Positions 15,723-21,633 of a DNA stretch of 21,633 bases are shown here, piece by piece. Positions within the stretch are counted from its first letter, which is position 1. Each line of letters starts with the position of its first letter. The notes beneath the pieces are model-generated. The model had not been told where the DNA came from and did no database searches. It saw nothing but the letters and a program-made list of their open reading frames with translations. The stretch spans positions 1 through 21,633 of the forward strand of contig JAHZHX010000036.1 in assembly GCA_019420065.1 (NCBI GenBank), read 5' to 3'. Made by a program: the position numbers and the translations under genes. This stretch comes from Clostridiales bacterium. GTDB taxonomy: Bacteria; Bacillota; Clostridia; Christensenellales; Aristaeellaceae.

Positions 15723-15772
15723 TTCGCTTCATCCTTCCTGATACGGCCGGCAATATAGCTTTGGCAGTCCAT
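15698..15772 (-). CDS. Possible 24-residue leader peptide
   Basis: ATG 15772 lies 7 nt after a strong GGGAGG and encodes MDCQSYIAGRIRKDEAKWTT followed by CSMK and TAA. It overlaps the start of the next gene in another frame. The ribosome binding site is much better than that of the downstream GTG, so this could be a leader that couples translation, or a chance frame. Confidence 0.35.
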   Translation of the reverse strand: MDCQSYIAGRIRKDEAKWTTCSMK

Positions 15773-15789
15773 GGATGCACCTCCCTGCT

Positions 15790-16260
15790 TTAAACAAACC
15801 TGATTTCCAAAGCCGTGTTTTCACCGTTGGTTTTGGCGGCAAACACATCATACCCACCATCGCCATAACCGGACGAACTGAAAAAACCAAGATCGGTAAT
15901 CCAGGCGTCTCCCTTTCTGACTTGTTCACAGAAGGCAGACCATTGCGCATCAGTAAAGTTAGGCTTGTTGTGGAAGAAACCCGCCAACCCCGCATCGACG
16001 CCGATGCTTCCGATTCTCTCCATGGATTTCTGTGGAGGAATGACGCCATTGAGATATATCCCGATGATGCCCACGATATTGGAAATGTGCAGTTCATCAT
16101 CGATTTCATAAGACTCCCTGTGCCGCCATATGATGCAGGTATATTTGCCGGATTTGATGGGAACGCCGTCCATTCTGCACCAGACATCCCGATCATAACA
16201 GGGATCGGTGATGTCCACGCTACGCTGAATGTCCATGACTCCGATCTTTTTTCTTCTCAT
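15790..16260 (-). CDS. DUF4241-like hypothetical protein
   Basis: A 156-residue protein from ATG 16260, 7 nt after AGGAGG. It carries the pattern VDITDPCYDRDVWC near the N-terminus, then GVDAGLAGFF and a C-terminal SSSGYGDGGYDVFA. The DAG...GDGGY combination is what I recall of DUF4241-type proteins, whose activity is unknown. It ends in TAA and lies 18 nt downstream of the YkgJ-like gene. No TAG codons in frame. Confidence 0.78.
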   Translation of the reverse strand: MRRKKIGVMDIQRSVDITDPCYDRDVWCRMDGVPIKSGKYTCIIWRHRESYEIDDELHISNIVGIIGIYLNGVIPPQKSMERIGSIGVDAGLAGFFHNKPNFTDAQWSAFCEQVRKGDAWITDLGFFSSSGYGDGGYDVFAAKTNGENTALEIRFV

Positions 16261-16278
16261 GACATCTCCTCCTGACTT

Positions 16279-16953
16279 TTACCGGCTTATGTTTTCCACA
16301 CTCTTTAGGAGCTCCGTGACCTTTTCCATATTTGTTTTGAACTGCGGCAGGAAGTCCACATTCTGCTGATATGCAAGATACATTTCCGCAAACAGAATGG
16401 AGTAAGCCTTGTTCAGAACATCCTCGGGCAGGCTTTTGCATAGCCGATTCATCAGAGGTGAGAGTTCCAGGATCACGTTTTGCCACGCTTGAAACCAGGT
16501 GTTGCTTTCCAGCAAATCAAACGAGCTCAGCCATTCGCGGATGGTATGGATCTCATCCTTTCCGCCGCAGGACACAGGCTGAAGAAAAAACTGCATTTCT
16601 CCGACACCTTTGCTGGCATCAGCAAAGCGCCCCAGCGGGAACAGCGCACAAACAGTCGGTTTACTGATGTGAATGGAACAGCGATTGCTTTGGAGAAATG
16701 GACAATGCTTGTCCCTGCCCACAGCCTTCAGAAGAACAACCGGCAGATGGCTGCCAGTGCCAATGTAGAAGTGGCAGTATCTGTCGATCACATCTTTGGG
16801 CGTCATGGAAAGATGTCGGGCAATCCGGAAAAGGTCATAGGGCGAGATAAGAATATCCTCCCGATTGCGGCAGCAGTTTCCACACTGTTTGCAGCGAAAA
16901 CGGAAGGTGCTGTCCAAATTCAAAGGCTTCCCAATGAGCTTGAAGTAATCCAT
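16279..16953 (-). CDS. YkgJ-type CxxCxxCC cysteine-cluster protein
   Basis: A 224-residue protein of the zinc/iron-chelating YkgJ family (PF03692). The signature C-x2-C-x2-CC occurs at residues 21-28 (CKQCGNCC), followed by DILISPYDLFRIARHL. The second cluster is HCPFLQ, NRCSIH and KPTVCALFPLGR. The family binds a metal and is often encoded near flagellar or phage genes; the reaction is unsettled. ATG 16953 follows AAGGAGG by 7 nt. The C-terminal 80 residues are helical and variable. Confidence 0.9.
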   Translation of the reverse strand: MDYFKLIGKPLNLDSTFRFRCKQCGNCCRNREDILISPYDLFRIARHLSMTPKDVIDRYCHFYIGTGSHLPVVLLKAVGRDKHCPFLQSNRCSIHISKPTVCALFPLGRFADASKGVGEMQFFLQPVSCGGKDEIHTIREWLSSFDLLESNTWFQAWQNVILELSPLMNRLCKSLPEDVLNKAYSILFAEMYLAYQQNVDFLPQFKTNMEKVTELLKSVENISR

Positions 16954-16973
16954 AACAGCGCCTCCTTTGTGTG

Positions 16974-17618
16974 TCAGGCAACATTCTCCTGTTCGCTAAA
17001 GCGGAAATTGACCTTTTCATAGCCTTCTGGACACTTGTCAGTGACCTCAATGAGGTCGAAAGCCCATGTTCCAACATCATCAAAGCAGGGATGCCCATTG
17101 TAATAATCGCCGCCGCCACGATTGTTGCCACAGGCAGTGAGCAGGGGCAAGGGGTTGATGCACCACTTGGAGGCTGCATGGGGATCATATCTTCCATTGA
17201 TCCACTCGCCCGATTTTGTCCACTGATTGGCAGCGATGTACTCACCGATATGGATATAGCAGCGGCGCGTGTGGTTGACCAGATATGTATCAGTGGATTC
17301 CATTGTCAAGATGTTTCTGGGTTCCGGCTTTATTTGCACCTCTTTCCGTTTATCACCCCATGCAGCCTCGTAATACTGCATGAAGTCTTCATGGGGCAGC
17401 TTTGCTTCATACGGATCGCCGTATTGCTCGTCGGAATAATCGCCGATCCAGGCGAGACGGCAAGGGCTTTCCCAAAGCAAGGTCAGCACAGCATTCACAA
17501 AGTTGTTTCCAATGTAGGAGTGCTCCATGAGCTTGAGTCCATTGTCGTAGGCATGGGAATAAAGCGTGCGGACTGTACCATCTTCTGAAATAAGGGTGGG
17601 CATGTAATACTGTCCCAT
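16974..17618 (-). CDS. Conserved hypothetical protein, 214 residues (MGQYY family)
   Basis: Begins MGQYYMPTLISEDGTVRTLY at ATG 17618 after AGGAGG (6-nt spacing). SHAYDNGLKLMEHSYIGN and CRLAWIGDYSDEQYG are patterns I associate with a widespread uncharacterised family in gut Bacillota and their mobile elements. The C-terminal half has many aromatic residues and two Cys (WCINPLPLLTACGNN). Soluble, no recognised catalytic motif. It lies 49 nt downstream of the preceding gene; no promoter is clear in that gap. Confidence 0.85.
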   Translation of the reverse strand: MGQYYMPTLISEDGTVRTLYSHAYDNGLKLMEHSYIGNNFVNAVLTLLWESPCRLAWIGDYSDEQYGDPYEAKLPHEDFMQYYEAAWGDKRKEVQIKPEPRNILTMESTDTYLVNHTRRCYIHIGEYIAANQWTKSGEWINGRYDPHAASKWCINPLPLLTACGNNRGGGDYYNGHPCFDDVGTWAFDLIEVTDKCPEGYEKVNFRFSEQENVA

Positions 17619-17667
17619 GACGAACCTCCTGTAGATTAAAGTAAGTCAATTTTTGCGCTCAAAAAAA

Positions 17668-18162
17668 TCAGATATGATAGTCCACTGTTCCGCCGAAATA
17701 GTAACGTACCCCAGGCCTGGCATGGCGGAGAAAACGGTTCAGCGTGACAAGCCCGGTTTCGTCACAGTCCACATAGAAGCCATATCTGTCATCATAGGCA
17801 GTTTCAAGGGCGAACATTTTGGATTCAAGATCGCCCGCGGCAAAAGCCTTCGGTGAAGCGGTGTCGGTGAGCGCTTTGAGCGTATCTGCGAAACCTTCAT
17901 ACTCCTTTTGAAAATATGCGGCATGAAACCCGTCGTGCAGAATAAAGCCGCTTCCATCTTCATCCGAAAAAAACTCGATAAACGATTCGGCGCAGGAGAG
18001 CGTGTCCATCAGCCATTCCAGGGAGTTTTCGCGGTCTTCATCTTCGGTCACATAATCCGCAATGCTGTACACGAACCAATGGTCGCCGATGTAATTGTCT
18101 TCGGTAATCCGGCAGTCCTTATCAACCGGAAAGCTCTCAATCTGAAAAATTCTGGAATGCAT
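17668..18162 (-). CDS. Acidic hypothetical protein, 164 residues
   Basis: ATG 18162 after GGAGGG (6 nt). Strongly acidic (for example YVTEDEDRENSLEW, FFSDEDGSGF), with a C-terminal DRYGFYVDCDETG strand and HARPGVRYYFGG. The family is unknown to me. The charge and size would suit a DNA-mimic or protein-inhibitor role in counter-defence, but no residue-level evidence supports that. Confidence 0.78.
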   Translation of the reverse strand: MHSRIFQIESFPVDKDCRITEDNYIGDHWFVYSIADYVTEDEDRENSLEWLMDTLSCAESFIEFFSDEDGSGFILHDGFHAAYFQKEYEGFADTLKALTDTASPKAFAAGDLESKMFALETAYDDRYGFYVDCDETGLVTLNRFLRHARPGVRYYFGGTVDYHI

Positions 18163-18164
18163 GT

Positions 18165-18518
18165 TTATCCCTCCATCAACAGTAATTCTACGCAGGAATA
18201 GCCTTCCGCCTCACGGCACTTTTCTTCGATCATTTCCATGATGATGCGGCATTCCGAAGCGGTGGGCGCATATGAATGCGGGCCCGAAACCGATGTGTCT
18301 GTTTCGATGTAATATTCGAGTTGGACGGTTTTGTATACCGGGCTGTACATGGCATACAGATTGATCCATGCATCGTCGCGATTGCGGGTGTGTGTTCCGA
18401 ATTTCTCATCCGCCTCAAACAAGAGTTCGATGTAGGCGACGATGCATGGTGGATTCCAGTTGTTATCCACGTCCAGACAGGGATCGATGCTGATATTGTC
18501 GCGAGTTATTTCGATCAT
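18165..18518 (-). CDS. Acidic hypothetical protein, 117 residues
   Basis: Starts MIEITRDNISIDPCLDVDNN at ATG 18518, 7 nt after AAGGAGA. It contains IVAYIELLFEADEKFG and a C-terminal helix RIIMEMIEEKCREAEG. It ends in TAA only a few bases before the start of the 164-residue gene, so the two are probably coupled. No family recognised. Confidence 0.78.
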   Translation of the reverse strand: MIEITRDNISIDPCLDVDNNWNPPCIVAYIELLFEADEKFGTHTRNRDDAWINLYAMYSPVYKTVQLEYYIETDTSVSGPHSYAPTASECRIIMEMIEEKCREAEGYSCVELLLMEG

Positions 18519-18530
18519 GAGCCATTCTCC

Positions 18531-19379
18531 TTAACTCACGGTATGATTGAGTAAATAGGAAGCCTCCGATTCACAGGTGTATTCCAGCGCGTCTACCAGC
18601 GAAGCAGCCTCAGGCGGCAGATTCATACGAAGGTCAGCTTTCATCTCTTCGGCGCCGCCGAGAAAACCCCAGCAGGAATCAATTTCTTCTCCGCTCAGAT
18701 ATAGCCGGTAGCCATAGCACTCGCCGCGCAGATAGGTGTCGTAAATTCTGACTTCTGCTTCCAGCACCTCCGTGGCCTGTTGGATGGTTTTGGGCGTAAT
18801 CTCGCCGTATTCCGCCTGAAGCTTATCCGGCGTGCAGAAGATCCAGCCAACCTGCCCGGAATCCCATGGGCAGGAAAAACCGGATGTGTTCATGGTAATA
18901 CCGCTGTGATCAAACAGATAAAGAGGGAGGAACACAAAACCATCAATGCTTTCGAGCATGCTTATCAAACCATGTGTCGACATGGCGTGGATTACATCGT
19001 AATATGCATCGCTCGAAATGTGCTTGTTCTGCATAAGCTGATCATAGTTGGCAACTTCATACCATTTGCCTTCTCCGCCAAAGCTGCACAGCTCCATCAG
19101 GCGCCATCTGCGGTGTTTGCCGTCGTATTCAAGACGCGCTTCACTGTCCCTGCCGGCTTTGATGTATTCAAAAACCTGTTCGGGCTTTTCCTTAAAAAAC
19201 GTCATGGCCATGTCCTGAAGGAATTCAATCGGATCGGCATAGTCATGCTGGTCTCCCAAATCATACTTGCGGTGCCAGCAGACCATGCGTCCCATATTGG
19301 AATAATCCCTGCGGGGATTCAGAGGATCGCTGTCCTCCAGAATCAGGAGCGTATACTTTCCTTCGGTTGCTGCATACAT
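18531..19379 (-). CDS. Conserved hypothetical protein, 282 residues
   Basis: ATG 19379 lies 9 nt after AAGGAG; TTG 19382 is an alternative. Sequence marks are KYTLLILEDSDPLNPR, HDYADPIEFLQDMA, LFDHSGITMNTSGFSCPWDS, GQVGWIF, and EVRIYDTYLRGECYGYRLYL. I recognise the HSGxxxxTSxFSCPWDSGQVG block from uncharacterised proteins of Clostridia plasmids and phages, often beside antirestriction-like genes. No enzymatic motif is assignable. Confidence 0.85.
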   Translation of the reverse strand: MYAATEGKYTLLILEDSDPLNPRRDYSNMGRMVCWHRKYDLGDQHDYADPIEFLQDMAMTFFKEKPEQVFEYIKAGRDSEARLEYDGKHRRWRLMELCSFGGEGKWYEVANYDQLMQNKHISSDAYYDVIHAMSTHGLISMLESIDGFVFLPLYLFDHSGITMNTSGFSCPWDSGQVGWIFCTPDKLQAEYGEITPKTIQQATEVLEAEVRIYDTYLRGECYGYRLYLSGEEIDSCWGFLGGAEEMKADLRMNLPPEAASLVDALEYTCESEASYLLNHTVS

Positions 19380-19413
19380 CAACGGCATCTCCTTTCGGTA
19401 TGTCCTGATGGCC

Positions 19414-19872
19414 TCAGTATTCCATTGCCGTATTCCAGCCGGGGTTTTGCAGCATATCCCTTGCTTTTTGAAGGGAGGCGCTGCGAAGGTCGATATAAAA
19501 GGAATCGTTTCGGGTGATAACCACGCTCCAGGCGATGAGATAGCGCAGTTTCTCGTACCCGATCTCCGTGATGATGATGGCGTCGTCAGGGTGAAGGATT
19601 TCGCTCAGCTCTTCGATAAACAGGTCAAAAGACGGCTCGTCATCATCCAACTCATCGGTGTTGTTGCAGGCATTGGGTTGTTCCCAGTTTTCGCAGAGCC
19701 CGCTGATAGAATCATGGCAGCCAAAGCCATAGTATATCTCATCGCCAATGGTGCGCTGGAACAAAGAGATCGTATCCTCTCCAGAGCGGGCACTGTCGAT
19801 GATCTGTTTCAGCCGGCCGGCATCCGTCACACGAAAGTAATTGGTTCGGGTATGACCGTAATAGTTTGCCAT
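19414..19872 (-). CDS. Hypothetical protein, 152 residues
   Basis: ATG 19872 follows AGGAGG by 7 nt and reads MANYYGHTRTNYFRVTDAGR. Acidic centre (NNTDELDDDEPSFDLFIEEL), then AIIITEIGYEKLRYLIAWSV and a C-terminal strand SFYIDLRS. Aromatic-rich start and overall pattern resemble small conserved element proteins without a known function. Its start overlaps the TGA of the interrupted frame upstream (TGATG). Confidence 0.8.
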   Translation of the reverse strand: MANYYGHTRTNYFRVTDAGRLKQIIDSARSGEDTISLFQRTIGDEIYYGFGCHDSISGLCENWEQPNACNNTDELDDDEPSFDLFIEELSEILHPDDAIIITEIGYEKLRYLIAWSVVITRNDSFYIDLRSASLQKARDMLQNPGWNTAMEY

Positions 19873-20162
19873 CAGAAAGCCTCCTTGCTCATCTCGGGTT
19901 CCGGCAGGGGATCCTCTTCAAAGCAGCAGTACCAATTCCACAAGTTCTCCGGGGTGTCGTATTAATCCAGAAAATCGAAGAAATGGTTGTCGCCACGATT
20001 GGGACTGTCAGCGTTCATAAGTTCCGACAGATAGTCGGCGTATCCATCCATAAAATTACTTGCAGCATGTTCGTCAATGTCAAATGAATTGCGATAGTCC
20101 GCATAGTACAGAGAGCATAAGCAGATTCCCATGCGCAGCCGCCAGAGCATATCCTTCGTCAC
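19872..20162 (-). pseudogene. Small protein gene interrupted by in-frame TAA
   Basis: GTG 20162 lies 7 nt after GGAGG and overlaps the upstream stop as GTGA. The frame reads MTKDMLWRLRMGICLCSLYY, ADYRNSFDIDEH and HFFDFLD up to TAA at 19962-19964, then continues open as YDTPENLWNWYCCFEEDPLP and EPEMSKEAF to a TGA that forms a TGATG junction with the next gene. The continuation is protein-like and exactly fills the space to the next gene. The intact ancestor was therefore probably 96 residues, with AAA or GAA changed to TAA. Possible explanations are a nonsense mutation, a sequencing error or programmed readthrough. Confidence 0.72.
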
Positions 20163-20308
20163 GGCTTGTCCTCCGCGCAAAATTGCAAATCCCCATCGAG
20201 AAATTCGTCATAGCAGGAAGGGCAACAGCCTTCAAAGCCGACATCTCGATGGCTGTCGGCCCAGTCTCGCAGGTATTGACAATAGGCGGCCCAAGTTTCT
20301 TTTCCCAT
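20159..20308 (-). CDS. Very small CxxC protein, 49 residues
   Basis: ATG 20308 follows AGGAGG closely (TATATGG context) and encodes MGKETWAAYCQYLRDWADSH, then EGCCPSCYDEFLDGDL and QFCAEDKP. Five Cys, including a CCPSC motif, suggest a small metal-binding protein. The stop TGA overlaps the next GTG (GTGA), supporting translation. No family recognised. Confidence 0.72.
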   Translation of the reverse strand: MGKETWAAYCQYLRDWADSHRDVGFEGCCPSCYDEFLDGDLQFCAEDKP

Positions 20309-20320
20309 ATACCTCCTCCA

Positions 20321-20509
20321 TCAATCGCAAAGTCCCCGCAGGTAATTTCGCAGTTCTTTCCACGACGAGAAGTACACTGCTCCATTGGGTGCTTGTGTAA
20401 AAAAGCGCAAGGCTCCTTTGTAAGATTCGAGCTTGTCAAAGTACAGTCCGTGCCTACTTGCACGCCGGATCAGCGTTTGCGCGTTATTGCTGAGCCGAAG
20501 TATCATCAT
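20321..20509 (-). CDS. Small basic hypothetical protein, 62 residues
   Basis: ATG 20509 overlaps the preceding stop (ATGATG context) and encodes MMILRLSNNAQTLIRRASRH and YFSSWKELRNYLRGL. Basic, unlike its acidic neighbours, and of a size that could bind nucleic acid or a partner protein. No ribosome binding site other than GAGGGA upstream, so it is probably translationally coupled. Confidence 0.68.
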   Translation of the reverse strand: MMILRLSNNAQTLIRRASRHGLYFDKLESYKGALRFFTQAPNGAVYFSSWKELRNYLRGLCD

Positions 20510-20901
20510 AGGTTAAGTCCCTCGCAGATGACGGCCGCCTCGCGCAGCACAGCGCGCAGGGCGTCGGCGTAGCTCCGGAAACTTTCCTCCATGATTTTAC
20601 AGGCGTCCACGTCCAGCAGCTCCGCGTCGTCCAACAGGAGGATTTCGCCTTCTTCTATTTCCATTTCATCAAAGGGAATCCAGAGGATGCCCTCGCGGAC
20701 AGGCAGAATGAAGCCGCCCGCGGCGCTTCCCTCACTGATGGTGTAGCGCCAGTCCAGTTCGCTGCCATATTTCTCATACTGTTCTTCCCGCAGGTTGGCC
20801 AGTGCGCTGTCTGTGCCGCCCTCCTCCCGCAGAAAGGCAATGAGTTCGTTCTTCGTGGGCAAGCTTTCAGGGTCAATCTCCATGTTCATGTAGATCCACA
20901 T
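20506..20901 (-). CDS. Highly acidic hypothetical protein, 131 residues
   Basis: ATG 20901 lies 8 nt after AGGAAGG. About 30 Asp/Glu against about 10 Lys/Arg give a net charge near -20. Acidic runs are concentrated in FDEMEIEEGEILLLDDAELL. The first half is helical with TKNELIAFLREEGG. DNA mimicry is a possibility from charge alone; no antirestriction family signature is visible. Confidence 0.78.
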   Translation of the reverse strand: MWIYMNMEIDPESLPTKNELIAFLREEGGTDSALANLREEQYEKYGSELDWRYTISEGSAAGGFILPVREGILWIPFDEMEIEEGEILLLDDAELLDVDACKIMEESFRSYADALRAVLREAAVICEGLNL

Positions 20902-21307
20902 TCGTGTTCCCTTCCTCTCGCAGATAGCAGTAGATATAGCTGTAGTTTCCGAGCTCCGGTGTGCAGCGTATATAGAATGCATAGCGGGCGGTACGCACGC
21001 AGTAACCATAATATCGCAGGGAGCCGTCCTCCAACACTGCGGCGGGATACTCTGCGAGATACTTGTACATGCGCGCCCGGTTTCTAAGCAGGGTTTTGCG
21101 GAGCTGGCTAACGAGGCTTTGCAATTCTCCGCTGAAGGCGGCGTTGTTGTGCTCTCCGGCGGCGTGCGGGTGCCAGCTTGTCCAAAACTCTTTGCCGCTG
21201 CCAAAGTCCATACGGAGATGACCGATGCAGCGGGTTTCGCTGTCGCTCCCGGAATAGAACAGGTCTTTGTTGCCGTTGGGTTGAAGAATGTACTTTAGGG
21301 CTGCCAC
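20873..21307 (-). CDS. Conserved hypothetical protein, 144 residues, GTG start
   Basis: GTG 21307, about 10 nt after GGGAGG, encodes MAALKYILQPNGNKDLFYSG. CIGHLRMDFGSGKEFWTSW is the recognisable core, found in uncharacterised proteins of Clostridia mobile elements. ELQSLVSQLRKTLLRNRARM is a helix and the C-terminus is Tyr-rich (GNYSYIYCYLREE). It overlaps the next gene by 29 nt. A TAG two codons before this GTG (21311-21313) is in frame; if read through, a longer N-terminus is formally possible, though no start with a better ribosome site is visible. Confidence 0.8.
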   Translation of the reverse strand: MAALKYILQPNGNKDLFYSGSDSETRCIGHLRMDFGSGKEFWTSWHPHAAGEHNNAAFSGELQSLVSQLRKTLLRNRARMYKYLAEYPAAVLEDGSLRYYGYCVRTARYAFYIRCTPELGNYSYIYCYLREEGNTNVDLHEHGD

Positions 21308-21340
21308 TGGCTATTTTCCTCCCACAAGTATGTATTTTTC

Positions 21341-21613
21341 TCAGGGCTCCTGTTTGATTTCAAAAACTCCAGCCTGCGATACATATTCCCATGTGCCGCC
21401 CAGGCAAGATGCAACTTCTGTACACAGATCGTCGGCCATGTCCTGAAGCGTATCGTAGTCGGAGCTGTTCATATCCGCGCGCTGCAGCTCCATTTCGCTC
21501 ATCAGTTGAGAGGCGCTTGTTTTTTTCGGCAAATGAAAGCAAACGAGATCGCTGCCCCAGTCCGAGCCTGGGAAATGTAGAATGACGATATGATCTTGCA
21601 TAATAATCACCAT
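21341..21613 (-). CDS. Hypothetical protein, 90 residues
   Basis: Begins MVIIMQDHIVILHFPGSDWG at ATG 21613, or MQDHIV at 21601; no good ribosome binding site is visible and the window ends 20 nt upstream. Contains KKTSASQLMSEMELQRADMN and a C-terminal GTWEYVSQAGVFEIKQE. Acidic, soluble, unknown function. Ends in TGA. Confidence 0.7.
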   Translation of the reverse strand: MVIIMQDHIVILHFPGSDWGSDLVCFHLPKKTSASQLMSEMELQRADMNSSDYDTLQDMADDLCTEVASCLGGTWEYVSQAGVFEIKQEP

Positions 21614-21633
21614 GCCGACCGCTTCGCTCTCGG

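Noticed and set aside
20080..20463. 127-residue minus-strand frame
   Set aside because: It overlaps three small genes with better starts, stop-start junctions and protein-like composition in other frames.
1..21633. CRISPR array or insertion sequence
   Set aside because: No regularly spaced repeats, transposase or terminal inverted repeats were seen; the only exact repeat noted is the 21-bp hairpin pair.

Overview
The window looks like one arm of a temperate bacteriophage or phage-like integrative element from a Bacillota (Clostridia-type) host. The reasons are very strong AGGAGG-type ribosome binding sites, tightly packed ATGA-overlapping genes, a phage-style replication set (Sak4, SSB, primase-helicase, DnaE-type polymerase), ThyX, a Dcm-type methyltransferase and a tyrosine integrase. 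Every gene I can support is on the minus strand, so transcription runs from high to low coordinates. Host assignment is inference.

The central observation is that TAG is not a stop codon here. In the left 9.2 kb, eight of nine genes are broken by in-frame TAG codons, 16 in all, and each family continues in the same frame after each TAG. None of the genes with a visible end uses TAG as terminator; all use TGA or TAA. Between dnaE and a RemA-like gene lies a complete tRNA (1498-1581, minus) with anticodon CUA. It is a class II tRNA with a long variable arm, a leucine-type D arm, discriminator A73 and an encoded CCA. Several TAGs sit where I recall leucine being conserved in the family: Dcm PCQD[L]S and AWRV[L], primase P[L]IITEG, Sak4 SSL[L]LGYGL, DnaE HYP[L]E. 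Sequence therefore favours TAG = leucine rather than the TAG = glutamine code established for other recoded gut phages.

Layout, in transcription order. (1) 21613-10334: a train of small, mostly acidic, poorly characterised genes, with a YkgJ-type cysteine-cluster protein, a DUF4241-like protein and a Phd/ParE toxin-antitoxin pair that has its own promoter and is bracketed by two identical 21-bp hairpins. None contains TAG; one is interrupted by TAA. (2) 10359-9433: tyrosine integrase. (3) A promoter at 9322-9350 starts a long co-directional unit: sak4, ssb, sigma-like factor, primase-helicase, PD-(D/E)XK nuclease, dnaE, the suppressor tRNA, remA-like, thyX and dcm (cut by the window edge).

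Recoding is thus confined to the unit that carries its own decoder tRNA, while the integrase, toxin-antitoxin and accessory genes can be read with the standard code. This suggests that replication, recombination and nucleotide genes cannot be fully translated until the tRNA in the same unit has been made.
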